Numbered from the stretch's first letter, positions 29,461 through 38,971 are shown. The stretch is DNA of 64,000 nucleotides from Plantactinospora endophytica (GCF_016862915.1 NZ_BONW01000041.1:272130-336129); one strand, 5' to 3'. The notes: generated by a model not told the origin, from the letters alone. Translations and numbers: made by a program.

Positions 29461-30378
29461 ATGACCGCTCCTGCCGTTCCCGTCGGAACACCGGGATCCG
29501 CGACCGCACCGGGATCCGCGACCGCACCGGGCTCCGGCCCGACGCCGGGGCGCGGCGCGGACCATCCGCTGCGCCGCGACCTGCGGGCGATCCGGATCGT
29601 GCTGCACCGCGAGCTGATCCGGTTCGTCAACGACCGGACCAGGATGATCGCCTCGCTCTTCCAGCCGCTGCTGTTCCTGTTCGTGCTCGGCACCGGACTC
29701 TCCGGGCTGGTCGCCGACAGCGGTGGCATGGACATGCGTACCTACATGTTCGCCGGGGTCATCGCGCTGTCGTCGCTGTTCACCGCGCTCTTCTCGGCGG
29801 TCACCATCGTCTGGGACCGGGAGTTCGGCTTCCTCCGCGAGATGCTGGTCGCGCCGGTCCGGCGGGCCGCCATCGTGATCGGCAAATGCCTCGGCGGTAC
29901 GGTGGTGGCCACCTTCCAGGGTCTGGTGATCCTGGCGATGGCCGGGCTGGCCGGCGTGCCGTACGTGCCGGAGCTGATCCTGGTGCTGCTCGGCGAGACC
30001 CTGCTGCTCTCCTTCGCGCTGACCGCGTTCGGCATGGTCGCGGCGGTACGGATGAAGGCGACCCAGTCGTTCATGACGCTGGTGCAGATGTTCACGATGC
30101 CGATGTTCTTCCTCTCCGGCGCCGTCTTCCCGCTGGCCAACCTGCCCACCTGGCTGGACGTGCTGACCAAGGTCAATCCGCTGAGTTACGCGGTGGATCC
30201 GATGCGCCGGGCGGTCTTCGACCACCTGACCGTGCCGCCGGGCAGCGGGGCGACCTTCACCCAGGGGATCACCTGGGGCGGCTGGCAGGTGCCGGTCTGG
30301 CTGGAGCTGTCCATCGTCGCGGTCACCGGGATCGGCCTGCTCGGCCTGGCCATCGGCCAACTCCGCCGCAGCGACTGA
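29461..30378 (+). CDS. ABC-2 type permease, DrrB-like
   Basis: 305 residues. A 35-residue Pro/Gly/Ala-rich N-terminus containing the repeat PGSATAPGS precedes an ABC-2 membrane domain with six hydrophobic segments (first at FQPLLFLFVLGTGLSGLVA, last at LSIVAVTGIGLLGLAIG), including VWDREFGFLREMLVAPVRR typical of DrrB. Works with the ATPase immediately upstream. It is the last gene of the PKS operon; a short tandem repeat follows its stop. Confidence 0.92.
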   Translation: MTAPAVPVGTPGSATAPGSATAPGSGPTPGRGADHPLRRDLRAIRIVLHRELIRFVNDRTRMIASLFQPLLFLFVLGTGLSGLVADSGGMDMRTYMFAGVIALSSLFTALFSAVTIVWDREFGFLREMLVAPVRRAAIVIGKCLGGTVVATFQGLVILAMAGLAGVPYVPELILVLLGETLLLSFALTAFGMVAAVRMKATQSFMTLVQMFTMPMFFLSGAVFPLANLPTWLDVLTKVNPLSYAVDPMRRAVFDHLTVPPGSGATFTQGITWGGWQVPVWLELSIVAVTGIGLLGLAIGQLRRSD

Positions 30379-30393
30379 CCGGCCGCGCCACCG

Positions 30394-30461
30394 TGCCGGC
30401 TGCGCCGCCCTGCCGGCCGCGCCACCCTGCCGGCTGCGCCACCCTGCCGGCTGCGCCGCCC
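30394..30461. repeat. 17-bp tandem repeat, four copies
   Basis: Four head-to-tail copies of a 17-bp unit close to TGCCGGCTGCGCCACCC with one or two substitutions each, starting 16 nt after the permease stop. The period is not a multiple of three and no gene covers it. GGC/GCC pairing between units could form hairpins, so transcript termination or stability is a possible role. Confidence 0.85.
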
Positions 30462-30613
30462 TGCCGAACGCGCTCGGTGGGCGGCGGCGAGTACCCGGGG
30501 TCGGGGCGTACTCCCGGAGGAGTACGCGCAGGTGTCAGCCCCGCGCCGACGCGCCGGGCAGGGCCGGTGGGTGACCGTAGGACGACAGTGCCGAGACGAG
30601 CGGGAGGCTCAGG

Positions 30614-32941
30614 ATGACTGGCAACGACCACACCACGGGGGACCGGCCGGCGGGCCGGCGGGGCGGTCGATTCGTGCCCTGGGCGGTGATCGGCCTCTGG
30701 GTGGCGGCACTCGTGGCGATGATGCCGTTCGCGATGGAGCTGGAGTCGGTGCAGAGCGACCGGCCGGTCGACTACCTGCCGGCGAGCGCCGGCTCCACCC
30801 GGGTCGCGGAGCTGGAGGACCGGCTTCCGGGCGGCGACAACGACGACTACATCGTCGTCTACCACCGGCCGGGCGGGTTGACCGAGGCGGACCGGGCGGC
30901 GGTGGAGCGGCAGCGGAGCACGCTGGTGCAGCGCTTCGGCGACCCGGCGTCGGTGCCCGGCCAGGACGGGCCGGACGAGGAGGGCGACGAGGGGACGACC
31001 GCCTCCCGGGACGGTACCGCCCTGATGTTCCTGCTGCCGGTCAGCACCGACCGTGGCGAGCCGGAGGACCTGGTCGTCGAGATCCGCGCCGTGGTGGCCG
31101 ACCGGCCGGCGGGGCTGGACGCCAAGGTCACCGGGCCGCCGGCCGTCGACGCCGACCTGGACGAGGTCTTCGACGGCATCGACGCCACCCTGCTGATCGC
31201 CACCATCGCGGTGGTCACCATCCTGCTGGTCCTCACCTACCGCAGCCCGGTGCTCTGGCTGGTACCGCTCGCCGCGGTCGGCTGTGCCGCGATCCTGTCG
31301 ATGGCCGCCGTCTACCTGCTGGTCAAGGCGTTCGGCATCACGGTGAGTACGCAGAGCGCCTCGATCCTCACCGTGCTGGTCTTCGGTGCCGGCACCGACT
31401 ACGCCCTGCTGCTGGTGGCCCGCTACCGCGAGGAGCTTCGACACGTCGACGACGTACGCCTCGCCATGCGGAACGCGTTGCGCGGCGTCGGGCCGGCGGT
31501 CGTCGCCTCGGCCGCCACGGTGATGGCCGGGCTGCTCTGCCTGCTCGCCGCCGACCTGAACAGCACCCGGGGGCTCGGCCCGGTCGGCGCCGCCGGAATC
31601 GCCTGCGCACTGCTCGCCATGCTGACCCTCTTCCCGGCCCTGCTGGTGGTCCTCGGCCGGCGGGTCTTCTGGCCGGCGGTGCCCCGGACCGGGACGGCGG
31701 ACTCCGGCCGGCCCGGCCTCTGGGCCCGGCTCGGCGGGTTCATCGCCCGTCGCCGTACCTGGTCGATGCTCGGTTCGCTCGCGGTGCTCGGTGTGCTGGC
31801 GCTCGGGCTGACCGGGCCGACCAACTCGCTCCGCGAACAGGACCAGTTCGTCAACACACCCGAGTCGGTCGCCGGGTTCGCCGTGCTGGCCACGCACTAC
31901 CCGGAACTCGGCGGGCAGCCGATCACCGTACTCAGCCGACCGGCACAGCGGGACCAGGTGCTCGCCGTGGTGGCCGGTACCCGGGGCATCACCCAGGCGG
32001 TGCCGGGCCGGGCCGGCGCGGACTGGGCGGAGATCACCGCCTTCCCGGCGGACGCCCCGGACACCCCGGCGGAGAGCGCCACGATCGAGCGGCTGCGCAC
32101 CGCCGTTGGCCAGGTTGCCGGCGCGGAGGCGCTGGTGGGCGGGCCCAGCGCGGAGAACCTGGACCAGGCGGCCACCTCCGAGCGGGACCGGGCGGTGGTG
32201 ATCCCACTGGTCCTGGCGGTCGTGCTGGTCATCCTCGGGATCCTGCTCCGGGCGATCGTGGCACCGGTCATCCTGGTCGGCACGGTGGTGTTGTCGTTCG
32301 CCGCCGCGCTCGGCGCGAGTGTCTTCGTCTTCGACCGGATCTTCGGGTTCGAGGGGATCGACCACTCGGTACCGTTGCTCGGCTTCCTGTTCCTGATAGC
32401 GCTCGGCGTCGACTACAACATCTTCCTGATGAACCGGGCCCGGGAGGAGACGGCGGCGCACGGCACCCGGGCGGGCACGCTGCGGGCGTTGACCACCACC
32501 GGCGGGGTGATCACGTCGGCCGGGCTGGTCCTCGCGGCCACCTTCGCGGTACTCGCGACGCTGCCCCTGGTGCTGATGATCGAACTCGGCTTCCTGGTCG
32601 CGCTCGGCGTGCTGCTGGACACCTTCCTGGTCCGGTCGGTGCTGGTGCCGGCGGTCGCCCTGGTGACCGGTCGGCGGATCTGGTGGCCGGGCGGGCTGTG
32701 GCGCCGCCCCGACGAACCGTCCGGCCCGTCCGGCCCGTCGGGCCCGGCGGGCCTGGCCAGCGCCGAGCCGGCCAGCGCCGAGCCCGCCACTGCTGAGTCC
32801 GGCACCGCAGATTCCGCCACTGCTGAGCCCGGCACCGCAGAAGGGTCCACAGCCGAACCGGCCGGGGCGCAACCGGCCGGGCAGGCGGGCGGCGGAACCG
32901 GGACCGGCGCCGAGGAGGAGGCGGAGTCGCTCCGACACTGA
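30614..32941 (+). CDS. MMPL/RND-family membrane exporter
   Basis: 775 residues with two repeats of the MMPL layout: one membrane helix (VIGLWVAALVAMMPFAMELE), a periplasmic-side loop, then five or six helices; the second repeat begins near residue 375. The Asp-Tyr pairs expected for proton relay appear in FGAGTDYALLLVARY and LGVDYNIFLMNRAR. The C-terminal ~75 residues are a low-complexity tail of SAEPA/TAEPG repeats. Probably exports the polyketide or a lipid; placed between the ABC exporter and a two-component system. Confidence 0.9.
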   Translation: MTGNDHTTGDRPAGRRGGRFVPWAVIGLWVAALVAMMPFAMELESVQSDRPVDYLPASAGSTRVAELEDRLPGGDNDDYIVVYHRPGGLTEADRAAVERQRSTLVQRFGDPASVPGQDGPDEEGDEGTTASRDGTALMFLLPVSTDRGEPEDLVVEIRAVVADRPAGLDAKVTGPPAVDADLDEVFDGIDATLLIATIAVVTILLVLTYRSPVLWLVPLAAVGCAAILSMAAVYLLVKAFGITVSTQSASILTVLVFGAGTDYALLLVARYREELRHVDDVRLAMRNALRGVGPAVVASAATVMAGLLCLLAADLNSTRGLGPVGAAGIACALLAMLTLFPALLVVLGRRVFWPAVPRTGTADSGRPGLWARLGGFIARRRTWSMLGSLAVLGVLALGLTGPTNSLREQDQFVNTPESVAGFAVLATHYPELGGQPITVLSRPAQRDQVLAVVAGTRGITQAVPGRAGADWAEITAFPADAPDTPAESATIERLRTAVGQVAGAEALVGGPSAENLDQAATSERDRAVVIPLVLAVVLVILGILLRAIVAPVILVGTVVLSFAAALGASVFVFDRIFGFEGIDHSVPLLGFLFLIALGVDYNIFLMNRAREETAAHGTRAGTLRALTTTGGVITSAGLVLAATFAVLATLPLVLMIELGFLVALGVLLDTFLVRSVLVPAVALVTGRRIWWPGGLWRRPDEPSGPSGPSGPAGLASAEPASAEPATAESGTADSATAEPGTAEGSTAEPAGAQPAGQAGGGTGTGAEEEAESLRH

Positions 32942-33027
32942 CCACGCGTCGGCTCCGGGACCGGGAGATTCCTCCGGTACGGCCGCCAGCGGCGTCCGGC
33001 GAACGATAATCGGACGGGGAGGTACGC

Positions 33028-34254
33028 ATGGTCGCCGGTCGTCGCGTCTGGACGGAGATCGTCCGGTGGCGGGATCCGCTGCTCGCCGCCGGCCTGTTCG
33101 GGATCGCCCTCGCCGCGCTGACGGCCATCCCAGCCGACGACGAGGCGCACCGGGCCCCGGACCTGCTCGCCGTGGCCCTGCTGCTGGCGATGACCGGGGT
33201 ACTGGTGGTCCGGCGGCGCTGGCCGGTGGGCGTACTGGCGGTCAACTTCGCGGCGGTCGTCGGCTACCAACTGCTCGACTATCCCGCCGAGCCGACCCTG
33301 CCGGCCGTGCTGTTCGCGCTCTACACCGTCGCCTCCACCGGGGAGCGTCGCCGGTCGCTGGTGGTGGGCGCGCTGACCTGCGTACTTGTCGTGGTGACTC
33401 TGGCGATAGCCGAGCCGGGGTCGTACCGCCCGGAGCTGGTCGGCGCGCTCGGCTGGGTGATCGTGGCGCTGGCCCTCGGTGAGGCGGTGCGCTACCACCG
33501 GGCGTACACGGCGGAGGTGGAGGACCGGCTGGCCCGGGCGGAGTCGACCCGGGAGGCGGAGGCTCGGCAGCGGGTGGCCGACGAGCGGATGCGGATCGCC
33601 CGCGACGTGCACGACGTACTCGCGCACAGCATCGCGGCGATCAACGTGCAGGCCGGGGTGGCCGCGCACCTGATCGAGGAGACGCCCCGGCCGGACGAGG
33701 CGACGCTGGCGGCGATCGGCGAGATCCTGCGCGGCATCGCCGAGACCAGCCGGGGCGGGGTGGCCGACCTGCGGGCGACGCTGGACTGGCTGCGCGACGA
33801 CGACGTACCGGTCAGCGACCCCGTGCCCGGCTTGCACGGGCTGCCCGAGCTGGCCGGTGCGCTGCGGGCCGGTGGCACCGAACTGACCGTCGAGGTCTCC
33901 GGCGACCGCCGCCCGTTGCCGCCCGGCCACGACGTCGCGGCCTTCCGGATCATCCAGGAGGCGGTCACCAACGCGGTGAAGCACGGCAGGTCGCACCGGA
34001 TCGACGTCCGGGTGGTCTACGATCTGGCCGCGTTACGGATAGTGGTCACCGACGACGGTCCGGGGCGCTCGACCGACGGCTCGGCCACGGCCCGGCGCGG
34101 CGGGTACGGGATCCTCGGCATGACGGAACGGGCGCATTCGGTGGGTGGACGGTTGACCGCGGCCCCTCGTACCGGTCGCGGGTTCGAGGTGCAGGCGGTG
34201 CTGCCGCTGCCGCTGGCCGCCCCCGTACCGGCGCCGGCCCGGGAGCCGCGATGA
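33028..34254 (+). CDS. NarL-type sensor histidine kinase
   Basis: 408 residues. Four to six hydrophobic segments in residues 15-160 form a membrane sensor module without a large extracellular loop. HisKA_3 box ADERMRIARDVHDVLAHSIA (phospho-His in VHD), HATPase_c with FRIIQEAVTNAVKHGRS, VTDDGPGRS and YGILGMTERA. GGGGAGGTACGC precedes the ATG. The stop lies in the first copy of a 20-bp duplication that separates it from its response regulator. Confidence 0.93.
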   Translation: MVAGRRVWTEIVRWRDPLLAAGLFGIALAALTAIPADDEAHRAPDLLAVALLLAMTGVLVVRRRWPVGVLAVNFAAVVGYQLLDYPAEPTLPAVLFALYTVASTGERRRSLVVGALTCVLVVVTLAIAEPGSYRPELVGALGWVIVALALGEAVRYHRAYTAEVEDRLARAESTREAEARQRVADERMRIARDVHDVLAHSIAAINVQAGVAAHLIEETPRPDEATLAAIGEILRGIAETSRGGVADLRATLDWLRDDDVPVSDPVPGLHGLPELAGALRAGGTELTVEVSGDRRPLPPGHDVAAFRIIQEAVTNAVKHGRSHRIDVRVVYDLAALRIVVTDDGPGRSTDGSATARRGGYGILGMTERAHSVGGRLTAAPRTGRGFEVQAVLPLPLAAPVPAPAREPR

Positions 34255-34283
34255 CGATCCGGGAGCCGCGATGACGATCCGGG
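34241..34283. repeat. 20-bp tandem duplication at kinase-regulator junction
   Basis: The 20 bp at 34241-34260 are repeated exactly at 34261-34280, followed by GGG of a third unit. The unit holds the last codons of the kinase, its TGA, and the ATG plus first codons of the regulator. Confidence 0.97.
34251..34274 (+). CDS. Seven-residue minicistron MTIREPR
   Basis: The first copy of the duplicated start codon (ATG at 34251) overlaps the kinase stop (ATGA) and reads seven codons to a TGA at 34272-34274, which itself overlaps the regulator's ATG at 34271 (again ATGA). Translation could pass from kinase to minicistron to regulator. Only the reading frame supports this; whether it is translated is inference. 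Confidence 0.4.
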   Translation: MTIREPR

Positions 34284-34984
34284 TGTTGCTCGCCGACGAC
34301 CAGGCCCTGGTGCGGGGGGCCTTCGCCCTGCTGGTCAACTCCGCTCCCGACATGCTGGTGGTGGGCGAGGCGGAGAGCGGCCGGGAGGCGGTCCGGCTGG
34401 CCGGGGCGGAACGGCCGGACGTGGTGGTGATGGACATCCGGATGCCCGAACTGGACGGCATCGACGCGACCCGGCAGATCGTCGCGGACGAGGACCTGAC
34501 CGGCGTACGCGTACTCGTTCTGACCACCTTCGAGAACAGCGAGAACGTGGTCGCCGCGCTGCGGGCCGGTGCGAGCGGTTTCCTGGCCAAGGACACCCGC
34601 CCGGCCGACCTGCTCGACGGGATCCGCACCGTCGCGCACGGCGAGTCGCTGCTCTCGCCGGCCGCCACGACGATGTTGATCAGCCGGTTCCTCAGCCGGC
34701 CCGAGGCGTCCGTCCGCCCCGCCACGCTCGGCGAACTCACCGACCGGGAGCGGGAGGTGCTCGCCCTGATCGGGACCGGGCTGACCAACCAGGAGATCGC
34801 CGAGCACCTGACGGTCAGCCCGCTCACCGCGAAGACCCACGTCAGCCGGATCCTGACCAAGCTCGGCGCCCGGGACCGGGCGCAACTGGTGATCCACGCG
34901 TACGAGACGGGGCTGGTCCGGCCGAGCCATCCGCCGGCCCAGCCGGGAGGCGGCACCGGCCGGCCGGCGGTCGAACGGTCCTGA
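34271..34984 (+). CDS. LuxR/NarL-family response regulator
   Basis: 237 residues. Receiver with VLLADDQALVRGAF, phospho-Asp in VVVMDIRMPELDG and Lys in SGFLAKDTRPADL; LuxR HTH with LTDREREVLALIGTGLTNQE, SPLTAKTHVSRILTKLGARD. Cognate partner of the preceding kinase. It stands just after the exporters, so control of export or of the cluster is plausible. The ATG at 34271 is out of frame with the duplicated ATG at 34251. Confidence 0.94.
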   Translation: MTIRVLLADDQALVRGAFALLVNSAPDMLVVGEAESGREAVRLAGAERPDVVVMDIRMPELDGIDATRQIVADEDLTGVRVLVLTTFENSENVVAALRAGASGFLAKDTRPADLLDGIRTVAHGESLLSPAATTMLISRFLSRPEASVRPATLGELTDREREVLALIGTGLTNQEIAEHLTVSPLTAKTHVSRILTKLGARDRAQLVIHAYETGLVRPSHPPAQPGGGTGRPAVERS

Positions 34985-35048
34985 CGCCGCCCCGCCGCTT
35001 CGCCGACGAACCGCCCCGCCCCGGGACTACCCGGCCGCCGCACCCGCG

Positions 35049-35146
35049 TGCCGGACCGCCGCACCTGCCTGCCGGACCGCCGTGGCTGTCTGCCGGACCG
35101 CCGCACCTGCCTGCCGGACCGCCGTGGCTGTCTGCCGGACCGCCGT
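35049..35146. repeat. 21/42-bp tandem repeat between converging genes
   Basis: A 42-bp unit made of two related 21-mers (TGCCGGACCGCCGCACCTGCC and a variant ending GTGGCTGTC) occurs twice plus 14 bp of a third. It fills the gap between the response-regulator stop and the stop of the convergent acetyltransferase, and ends 5 nt before the latter. Confidence 0.93.
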
Positions 35147-35150
35147 CCGG

Positions 35151-35714
35151 TTATCGCTGCCGCGACAGCAGGTCGCGGACGTCCGGCCAGACGCAGCGCA
35201 GCTTGGCCGGACGCCCGTTCAGCCGGCCCGGCGCGTCGCCCGGCGGTTCCACGTACGACCGCTCGGCGATCCGGCCGCCGACCGCCGTGTAGAACGACTG
35301 GGCGGCGGTGTTCTGCTCCAGCACCCACAGGTACATCGCGTCGGTCGCGCCACGGTCGAGCACCGTACCCGCCGCCCGGTGCATCAGACCGGCGCCGATG
35401 CCGTGCCGGTGGTGGGCCGGGTACACGTGCAGGTTGTCCACAAGGGAGCCCCATCGGGCGTCCTGGTCGAGCACGACGTGCACGAAACCGGCGAGCTCGG
35501 AGTCGATCTCGGCAACCAGGGTGACCCCGTCCGGCGCGGGCTCGGTCAGCCGGGCCGACCAGACCGCCCGGCGGTCGGCCAACACGTCACCGTCCAAAAA
35601 GGAGTCCGCGTACGCGCCCCGGTAGTGCCGGCGCCAGCTCTCCGCGTGCAGCGCCGCGACATCCTCGGCATCCTCGCCGGTCGCCGCCCGGAACGACACC
35701 ACTGATCCGTCCAC
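35151..35714 (-). CDS. GNAT-family N-acetyltransferase
   Basis: About 187 residues. GNAT fold: FRAATGEDAEDVAALHAESW with the N-terminal helices, GFVHVVLDQDARWGSLVDNL, acetyl-CoA loop HHRHGIGAGLMHRA and late strand YLWVLEQNTAAQSFYTAVGG. Start taken at GTG 35714, which gives the usual N-terminus; an open frame continues upstream. Substrate unknown. Not obviously part of the polyketide cluster. Confidence 0.85.
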   Translation of the reverse strand: MDGSVVSFRAATGEDAEDVAALHAESWRRHYRGAYADSFLDGDVLADRRAVWSARLTEPAPDGVTLVAEIDSELAGFVHVVLDQDARWGSLVDNLHVYPAHHRHGIGAGLMHRAAGTVLDRGATDAMYLWVLEQNTAAQSFYTAVGGRIAERSYVEPPGDAPGRLNGRPAKLRCVWPDVRDLLSRQR

Positions 35715-36001
35715 CCGCCACCCCGCTGTCGTACCGGCCGCCCCGACGTCCGGCCACCCACGTCGACGGCGGACGCTACCAGCCGCCGACGCCGGCCTCC
35801 GCCCAATATTCCCGGCCGACATCTCCGGCCCGCCAGCGCGCCGCGACACGCTCCGGCCCGGCCGGAGTCCCGGCGGCTGATCTCCGGCTCGTTCCGGACC
35901 GGGGGTGGTCGGTCGGGCCGCGCGGCGGGCTCCGGCCGGCCCCGGGGGTGGCGGCGCGGACCAGCCTAAACTTGGTCGCGCATCGCAGAAGGAGAGTCGT
36001 C

Positions 36002-37183
36002 GTGTCCCTGACCCAGGACGCCCGTCCGGCATTGGCCGGCGAGGTCCGGCCCGCCGAGGGCCAGCCCGAGACGCCGTTCCTGCTGGTCGACCCGGAGCGG
36101 GTGGCCCGGAACGTCGCCCGGCTCCGGTCCCGGCTGGCCGGGTTGGGCACCCCGCTGCGCCCGCACGTGAAGACGGCGAAGTCGCTGGCCGTCGCCCGGC
36201 TGCTCTTCGACGGCGAGCCGGGGCCGATCACCGTGTCGACACTGCGCGAGGCGGAGGTCTTCGCCGCGCACGGCTATTCGGACATCCTCTACGCGGTCGG
36301 TCTCGCCCCGCACAAACTGGACCGGGTCGTCGCGCTGCACCGCGCCGGGGTGGACCTCCAGGTGCTGATCGACAGTGTCGCCCAGGCCGAGGCGGTGGCC
36401 GCCGTCTCGACCCGGACCGGGGTACGGGTGCCGGCACTGATCGAGGTCGACTGCGACGGGCACCGGAGCGGCGTACGCCCCGACGACCCGGTGGCGGTGC
36501 GGATCGCCGAGACGTTGGAACGGGGCGGTGCCGAGGCCCGGGGTGTGCTGCTGCACGCCGGTGGGTCGTACCACTGTCGGTCCCGGGCGGAGTTGGTCGC
36601 GGCGGCGGAGCACGAGCGGGCCACCGGCGTACGCGTCGCGGAGCGGCTCCGGGCGGCCGGGTTCGCCGCGCCGGTGGTGAGCGTCGGCTCGACCCCGACC
36701 GCGCACTTCGCAGCAGATCTGACCGGGGTCACCGAGGTCCGGGCCGGCAACTTCGTCTTCTTCGACCTGGTGATGGCCGGGATCGGCGTCTGCACCGTCG
36801 ACGACCTGGCGATGTCCGTGGTGGTCACGGTCATCGGCCACCAGCCGGAGCGGGGCTGGATCGTCACCGACGGCGGCTGGATGGCGACCTCGCGCGACCG
36901 GGGTACCGCCCAGCAGCCCGTCGACCAGGGGTACGGGCTGGTCGCCCGGCTCGACGGGCCGCTCTGTCCGGACCTGTTGATGACCGACGCCAGCCAGGAG
37001 CACGGCATCCTGACCGTCCGGCCGGGCAGTTCGGCCGCGCTGCCCGAGCTGCCGGTCGGTACCCGGGTCCGGATCCTGCCGATCCACGCCTGCGCGACCG
37101 GCGCGCAGCACGACGAGTACCAGGTGCTCGACCCGGCCACGGGTGCCGTCGCGGAGGTCTGGCCCCGGCTGCGCGGCTGGTAG
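36002..37183 (+). CDS. PLP-dependent D-threonine aldolase/D-serine dehydratase-like enzyme
   Basis: 393 residues, fold-type III (alanine-racemase-like) barrel. The PLP lysine lies in LRPHVKTAKSLAVARLL; phosphate-binding region SVGSTPTAHFA; and the metal-binding C-terminal pair in LPIHACATGAQHDEYQVLD (His and Cys), as in D-serine dehydratase and D-threonine aldolase. It would cleave or dehydrate a D-beta-hydroxy amino acid. GTG start after GAAGGAGAG. It is 71 nt before the kinase-like gene. Confidence 0.88.
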   Translation: MSLTQDARPALAGEVRPAEGQPETPFLLVDPERVARNVARLRSRLAGLGTPLRPHVKTAKSLAVARLLFDGEPGPITVSTLREAEVFAAHGYSDILYAVGLAPHKLDRVVALHRAGVDLQVLIDSVAQAEAVAAVSTRTGVRVPALIEVDCDGHRSGVRPDDPVAVRIAETLERGGAEARGVLLHAGGSYHCRSRAELVAAAEHERATGVRVAERLRAAGFAAPVVSVGSTPTAHFAADLTGVTEVRAGNFVFFDLVMAGIGVCTVDDLAMSVVVTVIGHQPERGWIVTDGGWMATSRDRGTAQQPVDQGYGLVARLDGPLCPDLLMTDASQEHGILTVRPGSSAALPELPVGTRVRILPIHACATGAQHDEYQVLDPATGAVAEVWPRLRGW

Positions 37184-37254
37184 CCGGAGGGGGACGCAGG
37201 CTGGGCACCGGGCACCCGGGCGGTCCGGCCCGAGCCACGGAGGTGGAGGCGGCG

Positions 37255-38166
37255 ATGACGTCCGACGGCGTGACCGTCGCGCTAATGGGGATCGACGGCT
37301 GCGGCAAGACCACCCTGGCCGGGCAACTCCGGGCCACACTCGGCGCCGCCGGCCTGGAGGTGGTGGATCCGGGGCTGACCACCGCATTGTCCCGCACCGG
37401 CCTGCCGGCCGGCTATCCCCGGTCCAGTCTGGAACTGCTGGCGCTGGAGGCATGGCGGCTGTTCTACGCGGGCGGCACGGTCGACGGCCGGCCCGCCGAG
37501 GACGCGGTGTCGTCCGCCTTCGCCTCGTCGGGCCTCGCCGGGATGGGCGCCGACCTGCCCGCCGGCCCGGCCGGGGTCCGGCAGCCCGGCGTCGTCGTCT
37601 CCGCGCTCGTCGAGTTCGCCGGGCACTACCTGCTGCGGGCCGAGGTGATCCGGCCGGCCCTGCTCCGGGGCGCCGTCTGCGTGTCGGACAGCTTCCCGCT
37701 GAAGAACGTCGTCCGTACGCTGCGGCTCGCCCAGCGGATGCCCGACCCGGCCGTACCGTCCGGCGCGCTGGACACCCTGGTCGACGCGGTGCGGGCGGCC
37801 TACTCGGACGCGTACCTGCAACCGGATGTCGGCATCCTGCTCGACGCCGATCCCGAACTGGCGTACCGGTGGCGGGTGTCGCAGACCGGGCGGGTCGAGC
37901 CCGGCGCCGACCTCGGGTTGACCGGCCAGACCGGACCAGAGTCGTACCTGCGGTTCCAGACGGTGATGGCGGACGAGTACCGGACGGCGGCGCGGGAGTG
38001 GGGCTGGCACGTGCTGCCGGTGGACGGCCGGCCGCAGCGGCGGACGCTGGACGCGGCCGTCGACATCGTGCTGAACCATCCACGACTACGCAGACGCGTC
38101 AGACCGGGCGGCGAAGCCGGAGCCGACGGTGGTCTCACCGCGACAGCGCCCGACCCCGACTCCTGA
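37255..38166 (+). CDS. Thymidylate-kinase-like P-loop protein
   Basis: 303 residues. P-loop GIDGCGKTTLAGQLR (13-27), then a TMK-like core: VCVSDSFPLKNVVRTLRLAQ (DR/DS-type motif) and PDVGILLDADPELAYRWRVS near the lid. Longer than bacterial Tmk (~210) and without its canonical DRY motif, so the substrate may differ from dTMP. GGAGGCGGCG precedes the ATG. The stop lies at the start of a repeat-rich gap. Confidence 0.75.
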   Translation: MTSDGVTVALMGIDGCGKTTLAGQLRATLGAAGLEVVDPGLTTALSRTGLPAGYPRSSLELLALEAWRLFYAGGTVDGRPAEDAVSSAFASSGLAGMGADLPAGPAGVRQPGVVVSALVEFAGHYLLRAEVIRPALLRGAVCVSDSFPLKNVVRTLRLAQRMPDPAVPSGALDTLVDAVRAAYSDAYLQPDVGILLDADPELAYRWRVSQTGRVEPGADLGLTGQTGPESYLRFQTVMADEYRTAAREWGWHVLPVDGRPQRRTLDAAVDIVLNHPRLRRRVRPGGEAGADGGLTATAPDPDS

Positions 38167-38285
38167 CTCCTGACCCTGCCTCCTCGCGTCGACCTCCGAA
38201 CCCGAACCCGACTCCTGACTCCGGACTCCTGAACCCGTCTCCTCGCGTCGACCCCCGGGCCTGACTTCTGGCTCCTGACTCCGGT
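38159..38285. repeat. Degenerate CTCCTGA-rich tandem repeat
   Basis: Imperfect repeats built from GACTCCTGA and CCCGAACCC words; TCCTCGCGTCGAC occurs at 38181 and 38240, a 59-bp period. Fills the gap between the kinase-like gene and the convergent membrane protein. Confidence 0.75.
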
Positions 38286-38296
38286 CGTCGCGGCTG

Positions 38297-38869
38297 TCAG
38301 TCGAGGAAGGCGAGGACGACGGCGCCGATCCCCAGCGGTAGGTCCAGCAGCATGCAGAACTCGGCCAGCGAACGGGGGACCACCCGGTCGCGCCGGTAGT
38401 GGACGAGATCCCAGACTCCGTGCACGGCCAGCACCAGCCCGGCGAGTACCAGGCCGGCGCGGGGCGCGACGGCGAGCGCGGCCACGGCCAGGCCGCCGTA
38501 CCCGATCAGGGCCCAGACCTGTGCGGTGAACGCCGGCCGGGGTGCCCAATTGACCAGTCCGACGACGACCAGGGCGAGTGCGGCGATGCCGGTACCGGCC
38601 CACCAGGCCAGGCCAGTGATCTTGCTGACCGTCACCACCACGCTGGCGCCGGGGATCGCCGCCCAGGCGACCCACGGCCGGTCGAACGCGGCGGCGCCGA
38701 GGTAGCACAGCGTGGCCACGCAGACCACGATGGCGACCGTCTCACGGTCCACGCCGAGCGCCAGTTGCGGTACGGCCACCGCCAGTCCGAGCAGGCTCGG
38801 CCAGCGGTGCAGCACGGCGTGCCAGCGCGGGAACCCGGCCCGCACGACGCCGGCCGACGAGGCTTCCAT
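38297..38869 (-). CDS. Small integral membrane protein
   Basis: 190 residues with about six hydrophobic helices (for example LLGLAVAVPQLALGV, AIVVCVATLCYLGAAAF, GIGAVVLAFLD at the C-terminus). The central motif VHGVWDLVHYRRDRVVPRSL (HGxWDxxH) is shared with small membrane proteins of unknown function. No link to neighbours is evident. Confidence 0.8.
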   Translation of the reverse strand: MEASSAGVVRAGFPRWHAVLHRWPSLLGLAVAVPQLALGVDRETVAIVVCVATLCYLGAAAFDRPWVAWAAIPGASVVVTVSKITGLAWWAGTGIAALALVVVGLVNWAPRPAFTAQVWALIGYGGLAVAALAVAPRAGLVLAGLVLAVHGVWDLVHYRRDRVVPRSLAEFCMLLDLPLGIGAVVLAFLD

Positions 38870-38971
38870 GTCGTCTCCTCCCGGTCAGCCGGTACTTGCT
38901 GCCACCGGTCCTCTGCCACCGAAACCAGGCGCGCGCTGCCCCGCCCGTCCGGCGCAGCGGTCCGAACCGTC

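Noticed and set aside
30323..32938. Open frame of about 870 codons opposite the MMPL gene
   Set aside because: Repetitive Arg/Gln/His/Gly composition with no domain; the plus strand codes a clear exporter.
35905..37254. Frame that extends the thymidylate-kinase-like gene upstream through the PLP enzyme
   Set aside because: It lies out of frame inside a gene with clear PLP-enzyme motifs; the kinase begins at 37255 with a ribosome site.
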